Origin: an uncultured Lachnospiraceae bacterium
Lineage (GTDB): Bacteria; Bacillota; Clostridia; Lachnospirales; Lachnospiraceae
Assembly (NCBI GenBank): GCA_910578475.1
Contig: CAJTRK010000025.1
Location: 1-49,422, forward strand
Direction of reading: 5' to 3'
DNA length: 49,422 nucleotides
A program made the translations under genes and the position numbers. Shown here one piece after another: positions 25,994-34,378 of the stretch; position 1 is the stretch's first letter, and each line of letters opens with the position of its first letter. The notes beneath the pieces were generated by a model that had not been told where the DNA came from, made no database searches, and saw only the letters and a program-made list of their open reading frames with translations.

Positions 25994-26089
25994 GAAAGGC
26001 AAGGTTAACAGGTTGAAAAATCAGAGATTTTTCAACCGCGGATTTGGCACAGGCCAAATCTCGCAGGCTGAGAGAAAGGCAAGGTTAAC
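25994..26089 (+). repeat. Double-hairpin repeat, copy A
   Basis: The 16-base direct repeat GAAAGGCAAGGTTAAC occurs at 25994-26009 and again at 26074-26089. Between them lie a perfect 12-bp hairpin (26011-26037, 3-base loop), a second stem (26038-26064: GCG plus GATTTGGC, loop ACAG) and GCAGGCT. The right direct repeat ends 4 bases before the ATG of the next gene and carries its AAGG ribosome binding site. A related copy lies at 28064-28156. Confidence 0.75.
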
Positions 26090-26093
26090 TTAA

Positions 26094-27515
26094 ATGAACT
26101 GTTACAACTGTGGATATGAATTGTCCGGGCATGAATTTTGTACCGGATGCGGCGCCGATGTATCCCTTTATAAGAAAATCATATACATTTCTAACCGATT
26201 TTATAATGATGGACTGGAAAAGGCGGGCGTCAGGGACCTGACCGGCGCGATTGCAAGTCTGCGTCAGAGTTTGAAATTCAATAAAAATAATGTGGAAGCG
26301 AGAAATTTACTGGGACTTGTCTATTATGAGACGGGTGAAGTGGTGGCGGCTTTGAGCGAATGGGTTATCAGCAAAAACCTGCGGCCGAAGAAAAATATAG
26401 CGGATGATTATATCAGCATGATTCAGACGAATCCCACCCGGCTGGATACGATAAACCAGACGATTAAAAAATATAATCAGGCATTGACCTATTGTCATCA
26501 GGACAGCCTGGATTTGGCAGTAATACAGCTGAAAAAGGTGTTGTCCCTTAATCCGAAATTTATCCGTGCGCATCAGCTGCTTGCGCTTTTATATATCAAC
26601 GGCGAAGAGTGGGAGAAAGCAAAGAGAGAACTGACAAGATGCGTGCAGATTGATTCAAATAATACGATGACGCTCCGCTATTTAAAGGAAGTGGACGAAA
26701 TGCTTCTGCCCGAAGAGGGCATGAAGTCGGGCAGTAAGAAAAAGAACCGTTCCAATGAAATTATGAAATATCAGAGCGGGAACGAAACGATTATTCAGCC
26801 CGTGAACATCCGGGAGGGAAAAGGCGTAGGTTCGCTGTTAAATCTGGGCATCGGTCTTATTATCGGTATTGCGATTGCAATGACCCTGATTCTGCCGGCG
26901 CGGATTCAGACTGCAAAGGCCGGGATAAATGATGAGTTGCGCATTGTCAGCGAACAGTCGGATGCCAAATCCGCGACGATAGATGAACTGGAGCAGCAGC
27001 TATCTTCTCTCCGTGAAGAAAACGAGACGCTTGGGCAGGATTTGCAGGCGTATATGGGAAAAGACGGCAGTCTGGAATATTACGACCTTCTGATAAAGGC
27101 GGCGGATGCCTATCTGACGGATTCTTCGGATGTGATGACGGTTGGGGAATATCTGGAGGAAATCGATGCGACAAGACAGGAAGAAGAAATTGAGATTTCC
27201 GAGTCGTATGAGAAATTATATAATACGCTGTTTGCGCTGGTAGGCCCGACACTGGGAGATTCCTATTACGATATGGCGTATGAGGAATACACGCATGTGA
27301 ACCATCAGGATGCGATTCCGAATTTTGAAAAGGCATTCAAATATGACGCATCCAACGGAGATGCCCTGTATTACCTGGCGGATGCTTACCGCAGCGTCGG
27401 CCGGAACGAGGATGCCAAAGAGGCGTACAGACAGGTCATCGAGCTGTTTCCCGGAACTTTAAAGGCGACCAAGTCCATAACGTTTCTGGAAGAACTGGAA
27501 AACGCATCGGAATAA
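26094..27515 (+). CDS. Zinc-ribbon/TPR single-pass membrane protein
   Basis: A 473-residue protein with a clear domain order: an N-terminal zinc ribbon (CYNCGYELSGHEFCTGCG, residues 3-20), TPR repeats (about 40-205), one membrane segment (about 250-268), a coiled coil (about 275-320) and C-terminal TPRs (about 395-470) outside the membrane. Such proteins are usually scaffolds that bridge cytoplasm and envelope; partners are unknown. Its ribosome binding site lies in repeat copy A (AAGG at 26081-26084). It is followed by a strong terminator, so it is separate from the sigma F operon. Confidence 0.75.
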   Translation: MNCYNCGYELSGHEFCTGCGADVSLYKKIIYISNRFYNDGLEKAGVRDLTGAIASLRQSLKFNKNNVEARNLLGLVYYETGEVVAALSEWVISKNLRPKKNIADDYISMIQTNPTRLDTINQTIKKYNQALTYCHQDSLDLAVIQLKKVLSLNPKFIRAHQLLALLYINGEEWEKAKRELTRCVQIDSNNTMTLRYLKEVDEMLLPEEGMKSGSKKKNRSNEIMKYQSGNETIIQPVNIREGKGVGSLLNLGIGLIIGIAIAMTLILPARIQTAKAGINDELRIVSEQSDAKSATIDELEQQLSSLREENETLGQDLQAYMGKDGSLEYYDLLIKAADAYLTDSSDVMTVGEYLEEIDATRQEEEIEISESYEKLYNTLFALVGPTLGDSYYDMAYEEYTHVNHQDAIPNFEKAFKYDASNGDALYYLADAYRSVGRNEDAKEAYRQVIELFPGTLKATKSITFLEELENASE

Positions 27516-27550
27516 GATGCGGCGCTTATAAGATAATTGATAAAATACGA

Positions 27551-27584
27551 AAGAGAACAAGAGAAAAGTCTTGTTCTCTTTTTT
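27551..27584 (+). terminator. Strong terminator before the sigma F operon
   Basis: A perfect 12-bp stem (AAGAGAACAAGA, 27551-27562, with its complement at 27569-27580) and a T run. It separates the TPR gene from spoIIAA. Confidence 0.9.
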
Positions 27585-27685
27585 ATTTATATGACAGGAA
27601 ATTGCTGTAAACGCAGCGGGGCGGACGCAGGCCGGCGGGATTGCGTTACCTGTATGCTCAGAAAGCGGAAAGGGGAAAAAGAACA

Positions 27686-27991
27686 ATGGAAGAAGATTTT
27701 AAAGTAATCGACAACTACCTGATGATAAGAATGCCGGATGAAATAGACCATCATCAATCGGTTTACATAAGTAAAAACGCGGATAAGTACATTATGGATG
27801 AAAAAGTGGGAAACGTGGTATTTGATTTTGAGCGGACGACCTTTATGGATAGCTCCGGAATCGGTATTATTGTGGGAAGATATAAGAAGATTGCATGTTT
27901 CGGCGGAAAGGTGTATGCGATTAATACGGATAACCGCATTCGCCGTGTCCTGATGTTGTCAGGGTTACATAACGTTGTAGAAATTATGTAA
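27686..27991 (+). CDS. spoIIAA: Anti-sigma F factor antagonist SpoIIAA
   Basis: A 101-residue STAS-domain protein. The regulatory serine lies in MDSSGIGIIVGRYK (about residues 55-68), where SpoIIAB phosphorylates it. Unphosphorylated SpoIIAA binds SpoIIAB and frees sigma F in the forespore. Start at ATG 27686 after AAAGGGG. In Bacillus and most Clostridia spoIIAA and spoIIAB are adjacent or overlap; here 169 bases with a repeat separate them. I could not find a convincing sigma-H promoter or Spo0A box upstream, although the operon should depend on them. Confidence 0.93.
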   Translation: MEEDFKVIDNYLMIRMPDEIDHHQSVYISKNADKYIMDEKVGNVVFDFERTTFMDSSGIGIIVGRYKKIACFGGKVYAINTDNRIRRVLMLSGLHNVVEIM

Positions 27992-28063
27992 AAACGTCCG
28001 TCCTGTATTTTAAAAACGCCGTCAGCGTCTGGCGGCAGATATTGCAGACTGAGAGAAATAAGA

Positions 28064-28156
28064 GAAAGGCAAGGTTAATAGTGTGAAAAATAAATTTTTC
28101 ACACGCAAATTTGTTCCTGCGGCCCAAATTCGCAGGCTATGGAAAGGCAAGGTTAA
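28064..28156 (+). repeat. Double-hairpin repeat, copy B, between spoIIAA and spoIIAB
   Basis: GAAAGGCAAGGTTAA occurs at 28064-28078 and 28142-28156. Between them are hairpin 1 (GTGTGAAAAA with TTTTTCACAC, 28081-28104) and hairpin 2 (GCAAATTTG with CAAATTCGC, 28105-28133, one mismatch), then GCAGGCT as in copy A. The hairpin-1 stems differ between copies, yet each is self-complementary. A degenerate half unit (GCAGACTGAGAGAAA, 28034-28048) lies just upstream. The right repeat supplies the AAGG ahead of the spoIIAB start. Confidence 0.75.
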
Positions 28157-28160
28157 TAGA

Positions 28161-28649
28161 ATGATTGAAATTGTAAACTGGAAACGGGGTATGGAAGTGA
28201 AGAATGAAATGCAGCTGGAATTTCGGGCGATTTCGGATAACGAAGCTTTCGCGCGGACGGCGGTTGCGGCTTTTGTGGCGCAGCTGAATCCGACACTGGA
28301 AGAAATCTCGGATATTAAGACGGCTGTTTCGGAGGCGGTGACCAATTCCATCATCCACGGATATGAAGGGGAGGACTGCGAAGAAAACAGGGTGTGGATT
28401 CATTGCTTTATCAAAGAAGATGTGCTGGAAGTGGACATAAAGGACAGCGGTGTGGGCATCGGTGACATAGATAAGGCGATGGAGCCGCTTTTCACGACGA
28501 AGCCGGAACTGGAGCGTTCCGGCATGGGATTTTCTTTCATGGAAGCCTTTATGGATGACCTGGAAGTTTATTCCGAACCAGGGCAGGGAACGACGGTACA
28601 TATGGTGAAAAAGCTCGGCATTACACCCTGGATAGCGGATGCCGAATAA
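28161..28649 (+). CDS. spoIIAB: Anti-sigma F factor SpoIIAB
   Basis: A GHKL-fold kinase and anti-sigma factor that holds sigma F inactive and phosphorylates SpoIIAA. The N box is SEAVTNSIIHGY, the G1 box KDSGVGIGD and the G2 region RSGMGFSFME. With ATG 28161 the protein has 162 residues, about ten more than usual at the N-terminus; family proteins generally start near the KNEMQLEF stretch, so ATG 28191 is an alternative start. The AAGG site for ATG 28161 comes from repeat copy B. The insertion may therefore have altered the start or the coupling with spoIIAA. Confidence 0.93.
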   Translation: MIEIVNWKRGMEVKNEMQLEFRAISDNEAFARTAVAAFVAQLNPTLEEISDIKTAVSEAVTNSIIHGYEGEDCEENRVWIHCFIKEDVLEVDIKDSGVGIGDIDKAMEPLFTTKPELERSGMGFSFMEAFMDDLEVYSEPGQGTTVHMVKKLGITPWIADAE

Positions 28650-28688
28650 ACCAAAATTTTTATTATCAGAGAGGAGCAGAACCCGGAT

Positions 28689-29471
28689 ATGGAAGAAACT
28701 GCCGCATTGATAGAACGTTCACAGGCAGGGGATAAAGAAGCGAGAGAAAGACTGATAGAAGAAAATTTGGGATTGGTAAGGCACATCGTTAAACGTTTTC
28801 TGGAAAGGGGATATGACCCGGAAGATTTGTTTCAAATCGGCTGTATCGGGCTGATGAAGGCAATTGATAAATTTGATTTAAGCTTTGAGGTGAAATTTTC
28901 TACTTACGCGGTTCCGATGATACAGGGAGAAATTAAACGTTTCCTGCGGGATGACGGAATGGTGAAGGTAAGCAGAACTTTAAAAGAGAATGGCTGGAAA
29001 ATCCGTCAGGCTTCGGAAAGGCTGTCTCATGCACTGGGCAGAGAAGCGACTCTGCAGGAGCTGTCGGAAGAAACGGGACTGAGCGTCGAAGATATTGTAC
29101 TGGCTCTGGATGCCAATATCGAGGTGGAATCCATCTACAAATCGGTGTACCAGTCCGACGGCAACGAAATCTATCTGGTGGACCAGGTCGTCGGAGACGC
29201 CGGGGGCGTCGGTTATTCGATATTGGAAAACCATGCAGGAGGCGTAAGCGTCTGCGAGGACACGGAAAAAGAAAAACTGTTGAATCATATGCTGCTCGAA
29301 CAGCTTTTGGAAGGGTTGAACGAGACGGAGCGGCGATTAATAAAACTGCGCTATTTTCAGGATAAAACACAGATGGAAGTGGCCAAAAAAATGGGCATCA
29401 GCCAGGTGCAGGTAAGCAGAATGGAAAAACGGATTTTGCTGCATCTGCGGGAAGAGGTCTGTACCTGTTAG
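28689..29471 (+). CDS. sigF: RNA polymerase sporulation sigma factor SigF
   Basis: A 260-residue sigma-70 family factor, first forespore-specific sigma of sporulation. Region 2 is visible as DLFQIGCIGLMKAIDKFDLSFE and the aromatic-rich FSTYAVPMIQGEIKRFLRDD; region 4 ends with a helix-turn-helix around TQMEVAKKMGISQVQVSRMEK, which reads the -35. It is the third gene of the spoIIA operon. GAGAGGAG (28670-28677) lies about 11 bases ahead of ATG 28689. A 215-bp palindromic element starts 8 bases after its stop. Confidence 0.96.
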   Translation: MEETAALIERSQAGDKEARERLIEENLGLVRHIVKRFLERGYDPEDLFQIGCIGLMKAIDKFDLSFEVKFSTYAVPMIQGEIKRFLRDDGMVKVSRTLKENGWKIRQASERLSHALGREATLQELSEETGLSVEDIVLALDANIEVESIYKSVYQSDGNEIYLVDQVVGDAGGVGYSILENHAGGVSVCEDTEKEKLLNHMLLEQLLEGLNETERRLIKLRYFQDKTQMEVAKKMGISQVQVSRMEKRILLHLREEVCTC

Positions 29472-29479
29472 AGGGTTTA

Positions 29480-29694
29480 CGAAGGGCGTCCCGCTGCCTG
29501 CCCGATGGCTTATCGTTCTCTGGCGGAGGTCCTGGAAAGGCGCCGGCACTTAGTGAAAAGGGCGCTTTGCGTCCTTTGAACTTAGTACCGCTGCTGCCTA
29601 ACAGAAAATTTACTTCGTAAATTATCTGTCGTGGAGCGCAAGCGTACCTCCAAAGAGACGATAAGCCATCGGGCAGGCAGCGGGACGCCCTTCG
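29480..29694. repeat. 215-bp palindromic element with perfect 36-bp terminal inverted repeats
   Basis: Left arm 29480-29515 and right arm 29659-29694 are exact reverse complements over 36 bases. Pairing continues inward, with a small internal loop, through TCTCT and GGAGGT. The central 115 bases form their own hairpins (AAAGGGCGC/GCGTCCTTT near 29557-29577; a stem around AATTTAC-TTC-GTAAATT near 29607-29623). There is no open reading frame. It resembles a MITE or a large structured-RNA/DNA repeat. No target-site duplication is evident. Confidence 0.75.
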
Positions 29695-29720
29695 CTCCGA
29701 AATGTTTTTCCGAATACCTG

Positions 29721-29749
29721 TTTCCATTTTCTCCGATACAGTGTACAAT
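29721..29749 (+). promoter_or_regulatory. Promoter of the MoxR-DUF58-transglutaminase cluster
   Basis: TTTCCA (29721-29726), 17 bases, TACAAT (29744-29749). A moderately good sigma-A match placed just after the palindromic element. Confidence 0.45.
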
Positions 29750-29835
29750 GAAGTAAGGCGGCGAAAGCCGGTTTGTTCGTGTGTTGCGGGCGTTTGGACG
29801 GAGGCGGCGGACCGGGGAAAGGGCAGGAAATACAA

Positions 29836-30768
29836 ATGACATATCAGGAGAAACTGGAACGGGTTCAGGATGAAGTGAATTATGTGATAAAAGGCAAAGA
29901 AGACGTAGTCTGCCGGGTATTGGCGGCAATGATTGCCGGCGGTCATATTTTGATGGAAGACATTCCGGGCGTAGGAAAGACGACGCTGGCCACGGCGTTT
30001 GCCAGAGTGTTGTCGTTACAGTATCACCGCGTGCAGTTCACGCCGGATGTGCTGCCGAGCGACATACTCGGATTTTCCATGTACCACCGCCGGACGGAAG
30101 AATTTCAGTTCCATGAAGGGTCCGTATTCTGCAATCTGTTTCTGGCGGATGAGCTGAACCGGACTTCTCCCAAGACGCAGTCCGCTCTATTGGAGGTAAT
30201 GGAGGAACATCAGGCAAGCGTGGAGGGGGAGACGAGAAAACTGCCCGAACCCTTCATCGTCATTGCGACACAGAACCCGGTGGGGTCTTCCGGAACACAG
30301 ATGCTTCCGGATTCTCAGCTGGACCGTTTTCTCATCTGTCTGTCGATGGGCTATCCGGCGCATGGGGATGCGGTGGCTTTACTGCGCGGCGAGGTCTGGA
30401 AGCAGGCGGAAAAGATTCAGCCCGTAATAACGCTCGACGAGTTGTGTGAGATGCGCCGGGCGGCCGAAACGGTTTTTGTGCATGATGATATTTATGAATA
30501 TATTGTGTCGCTTGTGGAGGCTACGCGGAACAATCCGTTGTTTGCAATGGGGGCGAGTCCCAGAGCCTGTATTGCGCTGCTTCGTATGGCAAGAGCGATG
30601 GCGCTGCTCGGCGGCAGGGATTTTGTAACCGCGCAGGATGTACAGTCCGTATTGTTCGACGTTCTGCGTCACCGCGTAAGGCCGGGGGCGAGAGCGCGGG
30701 CGGAAGGTAAGAACATGCGCGCCTGCATGCAGGAGCTGTTTCACGCGGTGAAAAGTCCCCGCTGCTAA
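29836..30768 (+). CDS. MoxR-family AAA+ ATPase
   Basis: A 310-residue AAA+ chaperone-like ATPase. Walker A is DIPGVGKTTLA (about residues 43-53), Walker B LFLADELNRTSPK (about 105-117), sensor 1 IVIATQNP and the sensor 2/arginine region GASPRA. MoxR proteins assemble or activate partner complexes, often with a DUF58 protein and a membrane transglutaminase, exactly the order found here. AGGAAA precedes ATG 29836; an earlier in-frame start at 29773 lacks a site. Confidence 0.93.
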   Translation: MTYQEKLERVQDEVNYVIKGKEDVVCRVLAAMIAGGHILMEDIPGVGKTTLATAFARVLSLQYHRVQFTPDVLPSDILGFSMYHRRTEEFQFHEGSVFCNLFLADELNRTSPKTQSALLEVMEEHQASVEGETRKLPEPFIVIATQNPVGSSGTQMLPDSQLDRFLICLSMGYPAHGDAVALLRGEVWKQAEKIQPVITLDELCEMRRAAETVFVHDDIYEYIVSLVEATRNNPLFAMGASPRACIALLRMARAMALLGGRDFVTAQDVQSVLFDVLRHRVRPGARARAEGKNMRACMQELFHAVKSPRC

Positions 30769-30796
30769 TCTGCATTCATACCAAAGAGGTGTTTAC

Positions 30797-31852
30797 ATGG
30801 AACGGAAAATAAGATATAAGCTTCATCCGGTCCGCCTGATTTTTTATCTGCTTTTCTGGGCTGGCCTGATTTTTGTTTATGATGTGCTGCGCAGTTATTT
30901 TCTGTGGCTGCTTCTAATTATGATAACGATGTTTCCCGTATTGTCCGTTGCGGGAGCGGTATACTTATGCGGGAGGCTTACGCCGGAATTGCAGCTTGAG
31001 CGCACGACTGTCGTAAAATCAGGAGAAGCGTTGATGGAGCTGCATCTTGAAAATACCGCATGGTGGGTGGCGTTTCACAGTCAGATGCAGTTTATCGTTT
31101 CCAATACATTTCTGGAACAGTCTTCGGAACTTACCGTTCAGATGCCGGTAACGATTCATGGAAGGGCTGTGCTGAAACTTCCTTTTCTGGCGGCGGATAC
31201 CGGCCGGTATACGGTTTCCTGCGAGATGCTTGGCGTACAGGATGCGATGGGATTCCTGGAGTGTCAAAAGAGGATAGCCCTGTCAAAAGAGCTGTTTGTG
31301 CTCCCACGGCCGGAAGCGGATGCGGAGATGGATATTACGGGATTTTTGGCGGGCGCGGCGGAAAAAGAAGAGAGCAGGCAGAAAGGAAATGATTTTGCGC
31401 AGGTAAACGATGTCCGGGAATATGTGCCGGGCGACCGGTTTCGCGACATTCACTGGAAACTGTCGGCCAGACAGGAGAACCTCATGGTAAAAGAGCGGGC
31501 GGCGACGGCGGGCAGCGAGATGGTAATGCTTTTGAAACTGACGGGCAATTCCGTACAGGCGGAGCGGATTTTGGAGCTTGCCTGGGGGCTTGCGCAGCGG
31601 TTTATGGAGCAGCGGTTTCCGGTCTGCCTTTTGTGCTGGAGTCAGCCGGAATATACCTGGGAAGAATACCGGTGCGGCACGGGTCAGGAGCTTGCCGGGG
31701 CATTTTGCGGAATTTTCGGTTTGAGATTGTCCGAACGGGTCAATACAAAGGCGGAAGAACAGATGCGGAACTGTTATCCGTTCTTAAAATCATATCTGAC
31801 GGTCGGCGTACAGGGCGGTGTGGTCAAAGCGTGGAGGACGGAAAACGACTGA
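30797..31852 (+). CDS. DUF58 membrane-associated protein
   Basis: A 351-residue protein with two hydrophobic segments near the N-terminus (about 12-60), a beta-rich region and the DUF58 signature NDVREYVPGDRFRDIHWKLS at about residues 202-221. The DUF58 region resembles a VWA-like fold and is thought to be a MoxR partner. GAGGTG precedes ATG 30797, 29 bases after the moxR stop. Role probably in envelope assembly; not demonstrated. Confidence 0.9.
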   Translation: MERKIRYKLHPVRLIFYLLFWAGLIFVYDVLRSYFLWLLLIMITMFPVLSVAGAVYLCGRLTPELQLERTTVVKSGEALMELHLENTAWWVAFHSQMQFIVSNTFLEQSSELTVQMPVTIHGRAVLKLPFLAADTGRYTVSCEMLGVQDAMGFLECQKRIALSKELFVLPRPEADAEMDITGFLAGAAEKEESRQKGNDFAQVNDVREYVPGDRFRDIHWKLSARQENLMVKERAATAGSEMVMLLKLTGNSVQAERILELAWGLAQRFMEQRFPVCLLCWSQPEYTWEEYRCGTGQELAGAFCGIFGLRLSERVNTKAEEQMRNCYPFLKSYLTVGVQGGVVKAWRTEND

Positions 31853-31875
31853 AAAGGGCAAAGTTTGGGAAAAGC

Positions 31876-32015
31876 CGGGAAAAGAAAAGCGGTATGATGG
31901 GAAAGCAGTCCGGGAAAAGAAAAGCGGTATGATGGGAAAGCAGTCCGGGAAAAGAAAAGCAGTATGACAGAAATGTGATTCGGGAAAGAAAATCGTTACA
32001 ATATGACAAAGCAGT
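31876..32015 (+). repeat. 35-bp tandem repeat, about four copies
   Basis: Copies 1 (31876-31910) and 2 (31911-31945) are identical 35-base units beginning CCGGGAAAAGAAAAGCGGTA. Copy 3 (31946-31980) diverges in its last third, and copy 4 (about 31980-32015) is degenerate. The array fills the gap between the DUF58 and transglutaminase genes, and its last copy runs up to the ribosome binding site of the latter. Units contain purine-rich SD-like stretches and ATG triplets in changing frames. Confidence 0.85.
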
Positions 32016-32029
32016 TGAGGAACGACAAG

Positions 32030-34351
32030 ATGGTGATAGCAGGAAAACGCCGAAAAGGCGGCGCGCAGGAGGTTTTTTCTCTGGCAGGCATTGTTTTGCG
32101 GCCGGAAGCGGCGAAGCAGGAAGAAAATCGAATCTATACTCTTTTACTCAAAGGCGTTCTGGTCTATTTGTTCGTAATGGGCGGCATTGGCAGCTTTCTC
32201 TCCGCGTTCGACATAGAATATTCTCGGTTTATCGTTAATTTTGTTGTTTTTTTGATTGCGGTATTCTGTTCCGTGCTGTATTATAATAAATATACGATGA
32301 ACATCGGGTATTTATCGGGCCTGATGCTTATGATATTCGGGGGCGGTGTGTTCAGCCGTTTTATCAACAGCGGATTTTATGCTGTTCTGAATGAAGTCAC
32401 GAAGGCGGCCTCCGATTTTTTTGACACGAATGCTATGAGAAATTACGGTGAGCAGATAGGGAACAGACAGCTCGCGGTGACAATCTCCACATGTTTTATC
32501 GGCTGTGTGTGCAGCGTTTTGTTTTCCATCATGATTTCGAGGAAGATGAGGCATTTGCCTGCAGTCCTGCTCAGCGCGCTGCTTTTACTGATTCCGATTT
32601 ATCTGGAACGGGAGCCGGACGGCATTTATACGGCGATGTTCTTTTCCGGCCTGTTATCGGTGAATCTTTTGTGCAGAAATCAGGTTCTGCTGACGCAGAA
32701 TAATGCCGTGTATCTGTACTTACCGCAGAAAAAAAGAGTTTCCTGTGTGCTCTGCGCACGGGCGATGGCGGTTATCATGGCGTCCGTTTTTGTGCTCTGT
32801 CTTTTGGTGACACAGCTGATGCCGGTTTTTTATGCAAAAGAACGGTTCCAAAGGCGGCATACCATGAGTGCGCTGAAAGCAGAAACGATGGACACGGTGG
32901 AGAATCTTTCTGTGCTCGGTTTGATGGGGCTGTTCAATTTTTACCCGAATACCGGCGGTATGACGGGCGGTACGCTCGGAGGCGTCAGCTCTGTACGGCT
33001 GGATTTTGAAACGGACCTTCGGCTGGAATTTGCGCCGTATTGTAATGAAAGACTGTATTTTAAGACATTTACGGGTGGAACGTATTTACCCTATCAGAAT
33101 CAGTGGAGCCGTCTTTTGGATGAAAACGGCCTTCCGGTGTTGGAACAAAACGATACGTTTTCCGGGCTTTCGAAACGATATGAAGAAAAAGAGGCGGAAT
33201 CCGCAAGAGGCGTCATCAAGATTACCAATGTAGCGGCTCCGGCAGGTGCATATCTGCCTTATTATGCGGAAGATACGAACAGGCTGCTCTATCCGGGGCA
33301 GACGATAGAATATGTTTATTATCCCCTGCTGTCCGGGGACGTATTGGAAGATTCCGGGGAACCCATGCGGGACGGATGGCTGTATGTGCCGGAGCAGAAC
33401 CTGGAGACGGTTGCGGCCTTTTGCCAGGAGGCAGGGCTTTTGTCGGAAAATATGGATGCGTTCGAGATTGCGGACAGACTGGCCGCATATTATCAGGAAA
33501 CGATTCCATATACGCTTCGGCCGGGCATGACGCCTTACAGAAAAGATTTTGTCAACTATTTTCTTTCGGAGAACCGGAGAGGGTATTGTGCGCATTTTGC
33601 GAGCGCGGCAACGCTGATATTCCGATATCTGGGGATTCCGGCAAGATATGTCGAAGGGTATGCTGTCGATGCCGTTGATATTTCCGAAAACGGCACACTT
33701 CTGGAAGAAGCGCGGTATGAAGAATATTACGACGGCCGTTCGCTGCTCGGAACGGAGGCGGTCGTGTCCGTTGAAGTAACGGATGCCAATGCGCATGCCT
33801 GGGTGGAAATCTATGATGCCGGTATCGGATGGGTGGCGGTTGAAGTGACGCCGGCGGCGGATGGGGAAGAGGGCGGAGAAAGCCTGTGGCAGCGTCTTCT
33901 TCATTTCCTGACAGGGAATCAGGGCGAGGACGAAGAAACGGTATCGGATGAAGAGGAACAGGAAGCGGAAGGTCTTGCAGGGCAGCCGGGGCAGAAGATG
34001 GGAACCGCGCTGCGGATTGCGGCGGTTTTGATTCTCCTTGGAGCGGCCGGAGGATGGTCTTTCGGGAAATGGTCGAAAAGATGTCGTTATCTGCGGGCAG
34101 ACAGAAATGAAAAACTGGTGATACGCTATCAGACGTATATCAGGCGAATTGCGCGAAAACAGCAGGGGTTGACTTATAGAGTCAATTATGAAGAACAATT
34201 ATGCTGGCTTGCGGAGAATGGTTTTTGGGAGGCGGACGAGGAGGAACTCCGGTCCTGCATCGAAATTTTGGAGAAAGCGGGATTTTCGCGGACGGAAATA
34301 TCCGAGCGGGAATTTCTGCGTGTCGCGGGACACATAACGAACCGCAGATGA
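32030..34351 (+). CDS. Membrane transglutaminase-like protein
   Basis: A 773-residue protein with about seven transmembrane helices in the first 280 residues, a large extracytoplasmic region with a transglutaminase-like domain (catalytic Cys in RRGYCAHFASAATLIFRYLG, about 515-535; His in NAHAWVEIYD; Asp/Glu downstream), an acidic linker, one more membrane helix near 665-680 and a cytoplasmic tail. This is the TgpA-like layout that follows MoxR and DUF58 genes. It probably acts on cell-surface protein or peptidoglycan-linked peptides, substrate unknown. The start is ATG 32030 (GAGGAA, 8-base spacer); ATG 32003, nine codons earlier, lies inside the last tandem repeat. Confidence 0.88.
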   Translation: MVIAGKRRKGGAQEVFSLAGIVLRPEAAKQEENRIYTLLLKGVLVYLFVMGGIGSFLSAFDIEYSRFIVNFVVFLIAVFCSVLYYNKYTMNIGYLSGLMLMIFGGGVFSRFINSGFYAVLNEVTKAASDFFDTNAMRNYGEQIGNRQLAVTISTCFIGCVCSVLFSIMISRKMRHLPAVLLSALLLLIPIYLEREPDGIYTAMFFSGLLSVNLLCRNQVLLTQNNAVYLYLPQKKRVSCVLCARAMAVIMASVFVLCLLVTQLMPVFYAKERFQRRHTMSALKAETMDTVENLSVLGLMGLFNFYPNTGGMTGGTLGGVSSVRLDFETDLRLEFAPYCNERLYFKTFTGGTYLPYQNQWSRLLDENGLPVLEQNDTFSGLSKRYEEKEAESARGVIKITNVAAPAGAYLPYYAEDTNRLLYPGQTIEYVYYPLLSGDVLEDSGEPMRDGWLYVPEQNLETVAAFCQEAGLLSENMDAFEIADRLAAYYQETIPYTLRPGMTPYRKDFVNYFLSENRRGYCAHFASAATLIFRYLGIPARYVEGYAVDAVDISENGTLLEEARYEEYYDGRSLLGTEAVVSVEVTDANAHAWVEIYDAGIGWVAVEVTPAADGEEGGESLWQRLLHFLTGNQGEDEETVSDEEEQEAEGLAGQPGQKMGTALRIAAVLILLGAAGGWSFGKWSKRCRYLRADRNEKLVIRYQTYIRRIARKQQGLTYRVNYEEQLCWLAENGFWEADEEELRSCIEILEKAGFSRTEISEREFLRVAGHITNRR

Positions 34352-34378
34352 TGCGGAAAAGAGAAAGGCATGGTCAGT

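Noticed and set aside
27585..27685. Sigma-H promoter or Spo0A box ahead of spoIIAA
   Set aside because: An AGGAAAT resembles a sigma-H -35, but no GAAT -10 stands at the right distance and no TGTCGAA box is seen.
29470..29700. Simple sigF terminator
   Set aside because: The stem is far too long, is not followed by a T run and includes a large structured centre; it is better described as a separate palindromic element.
31876..32015. CRISPR-like repeated 35-mers
   Set aside because: The copies are directly adjacent with no unique spacers and no cas genes; it is a plain tandem repeat.
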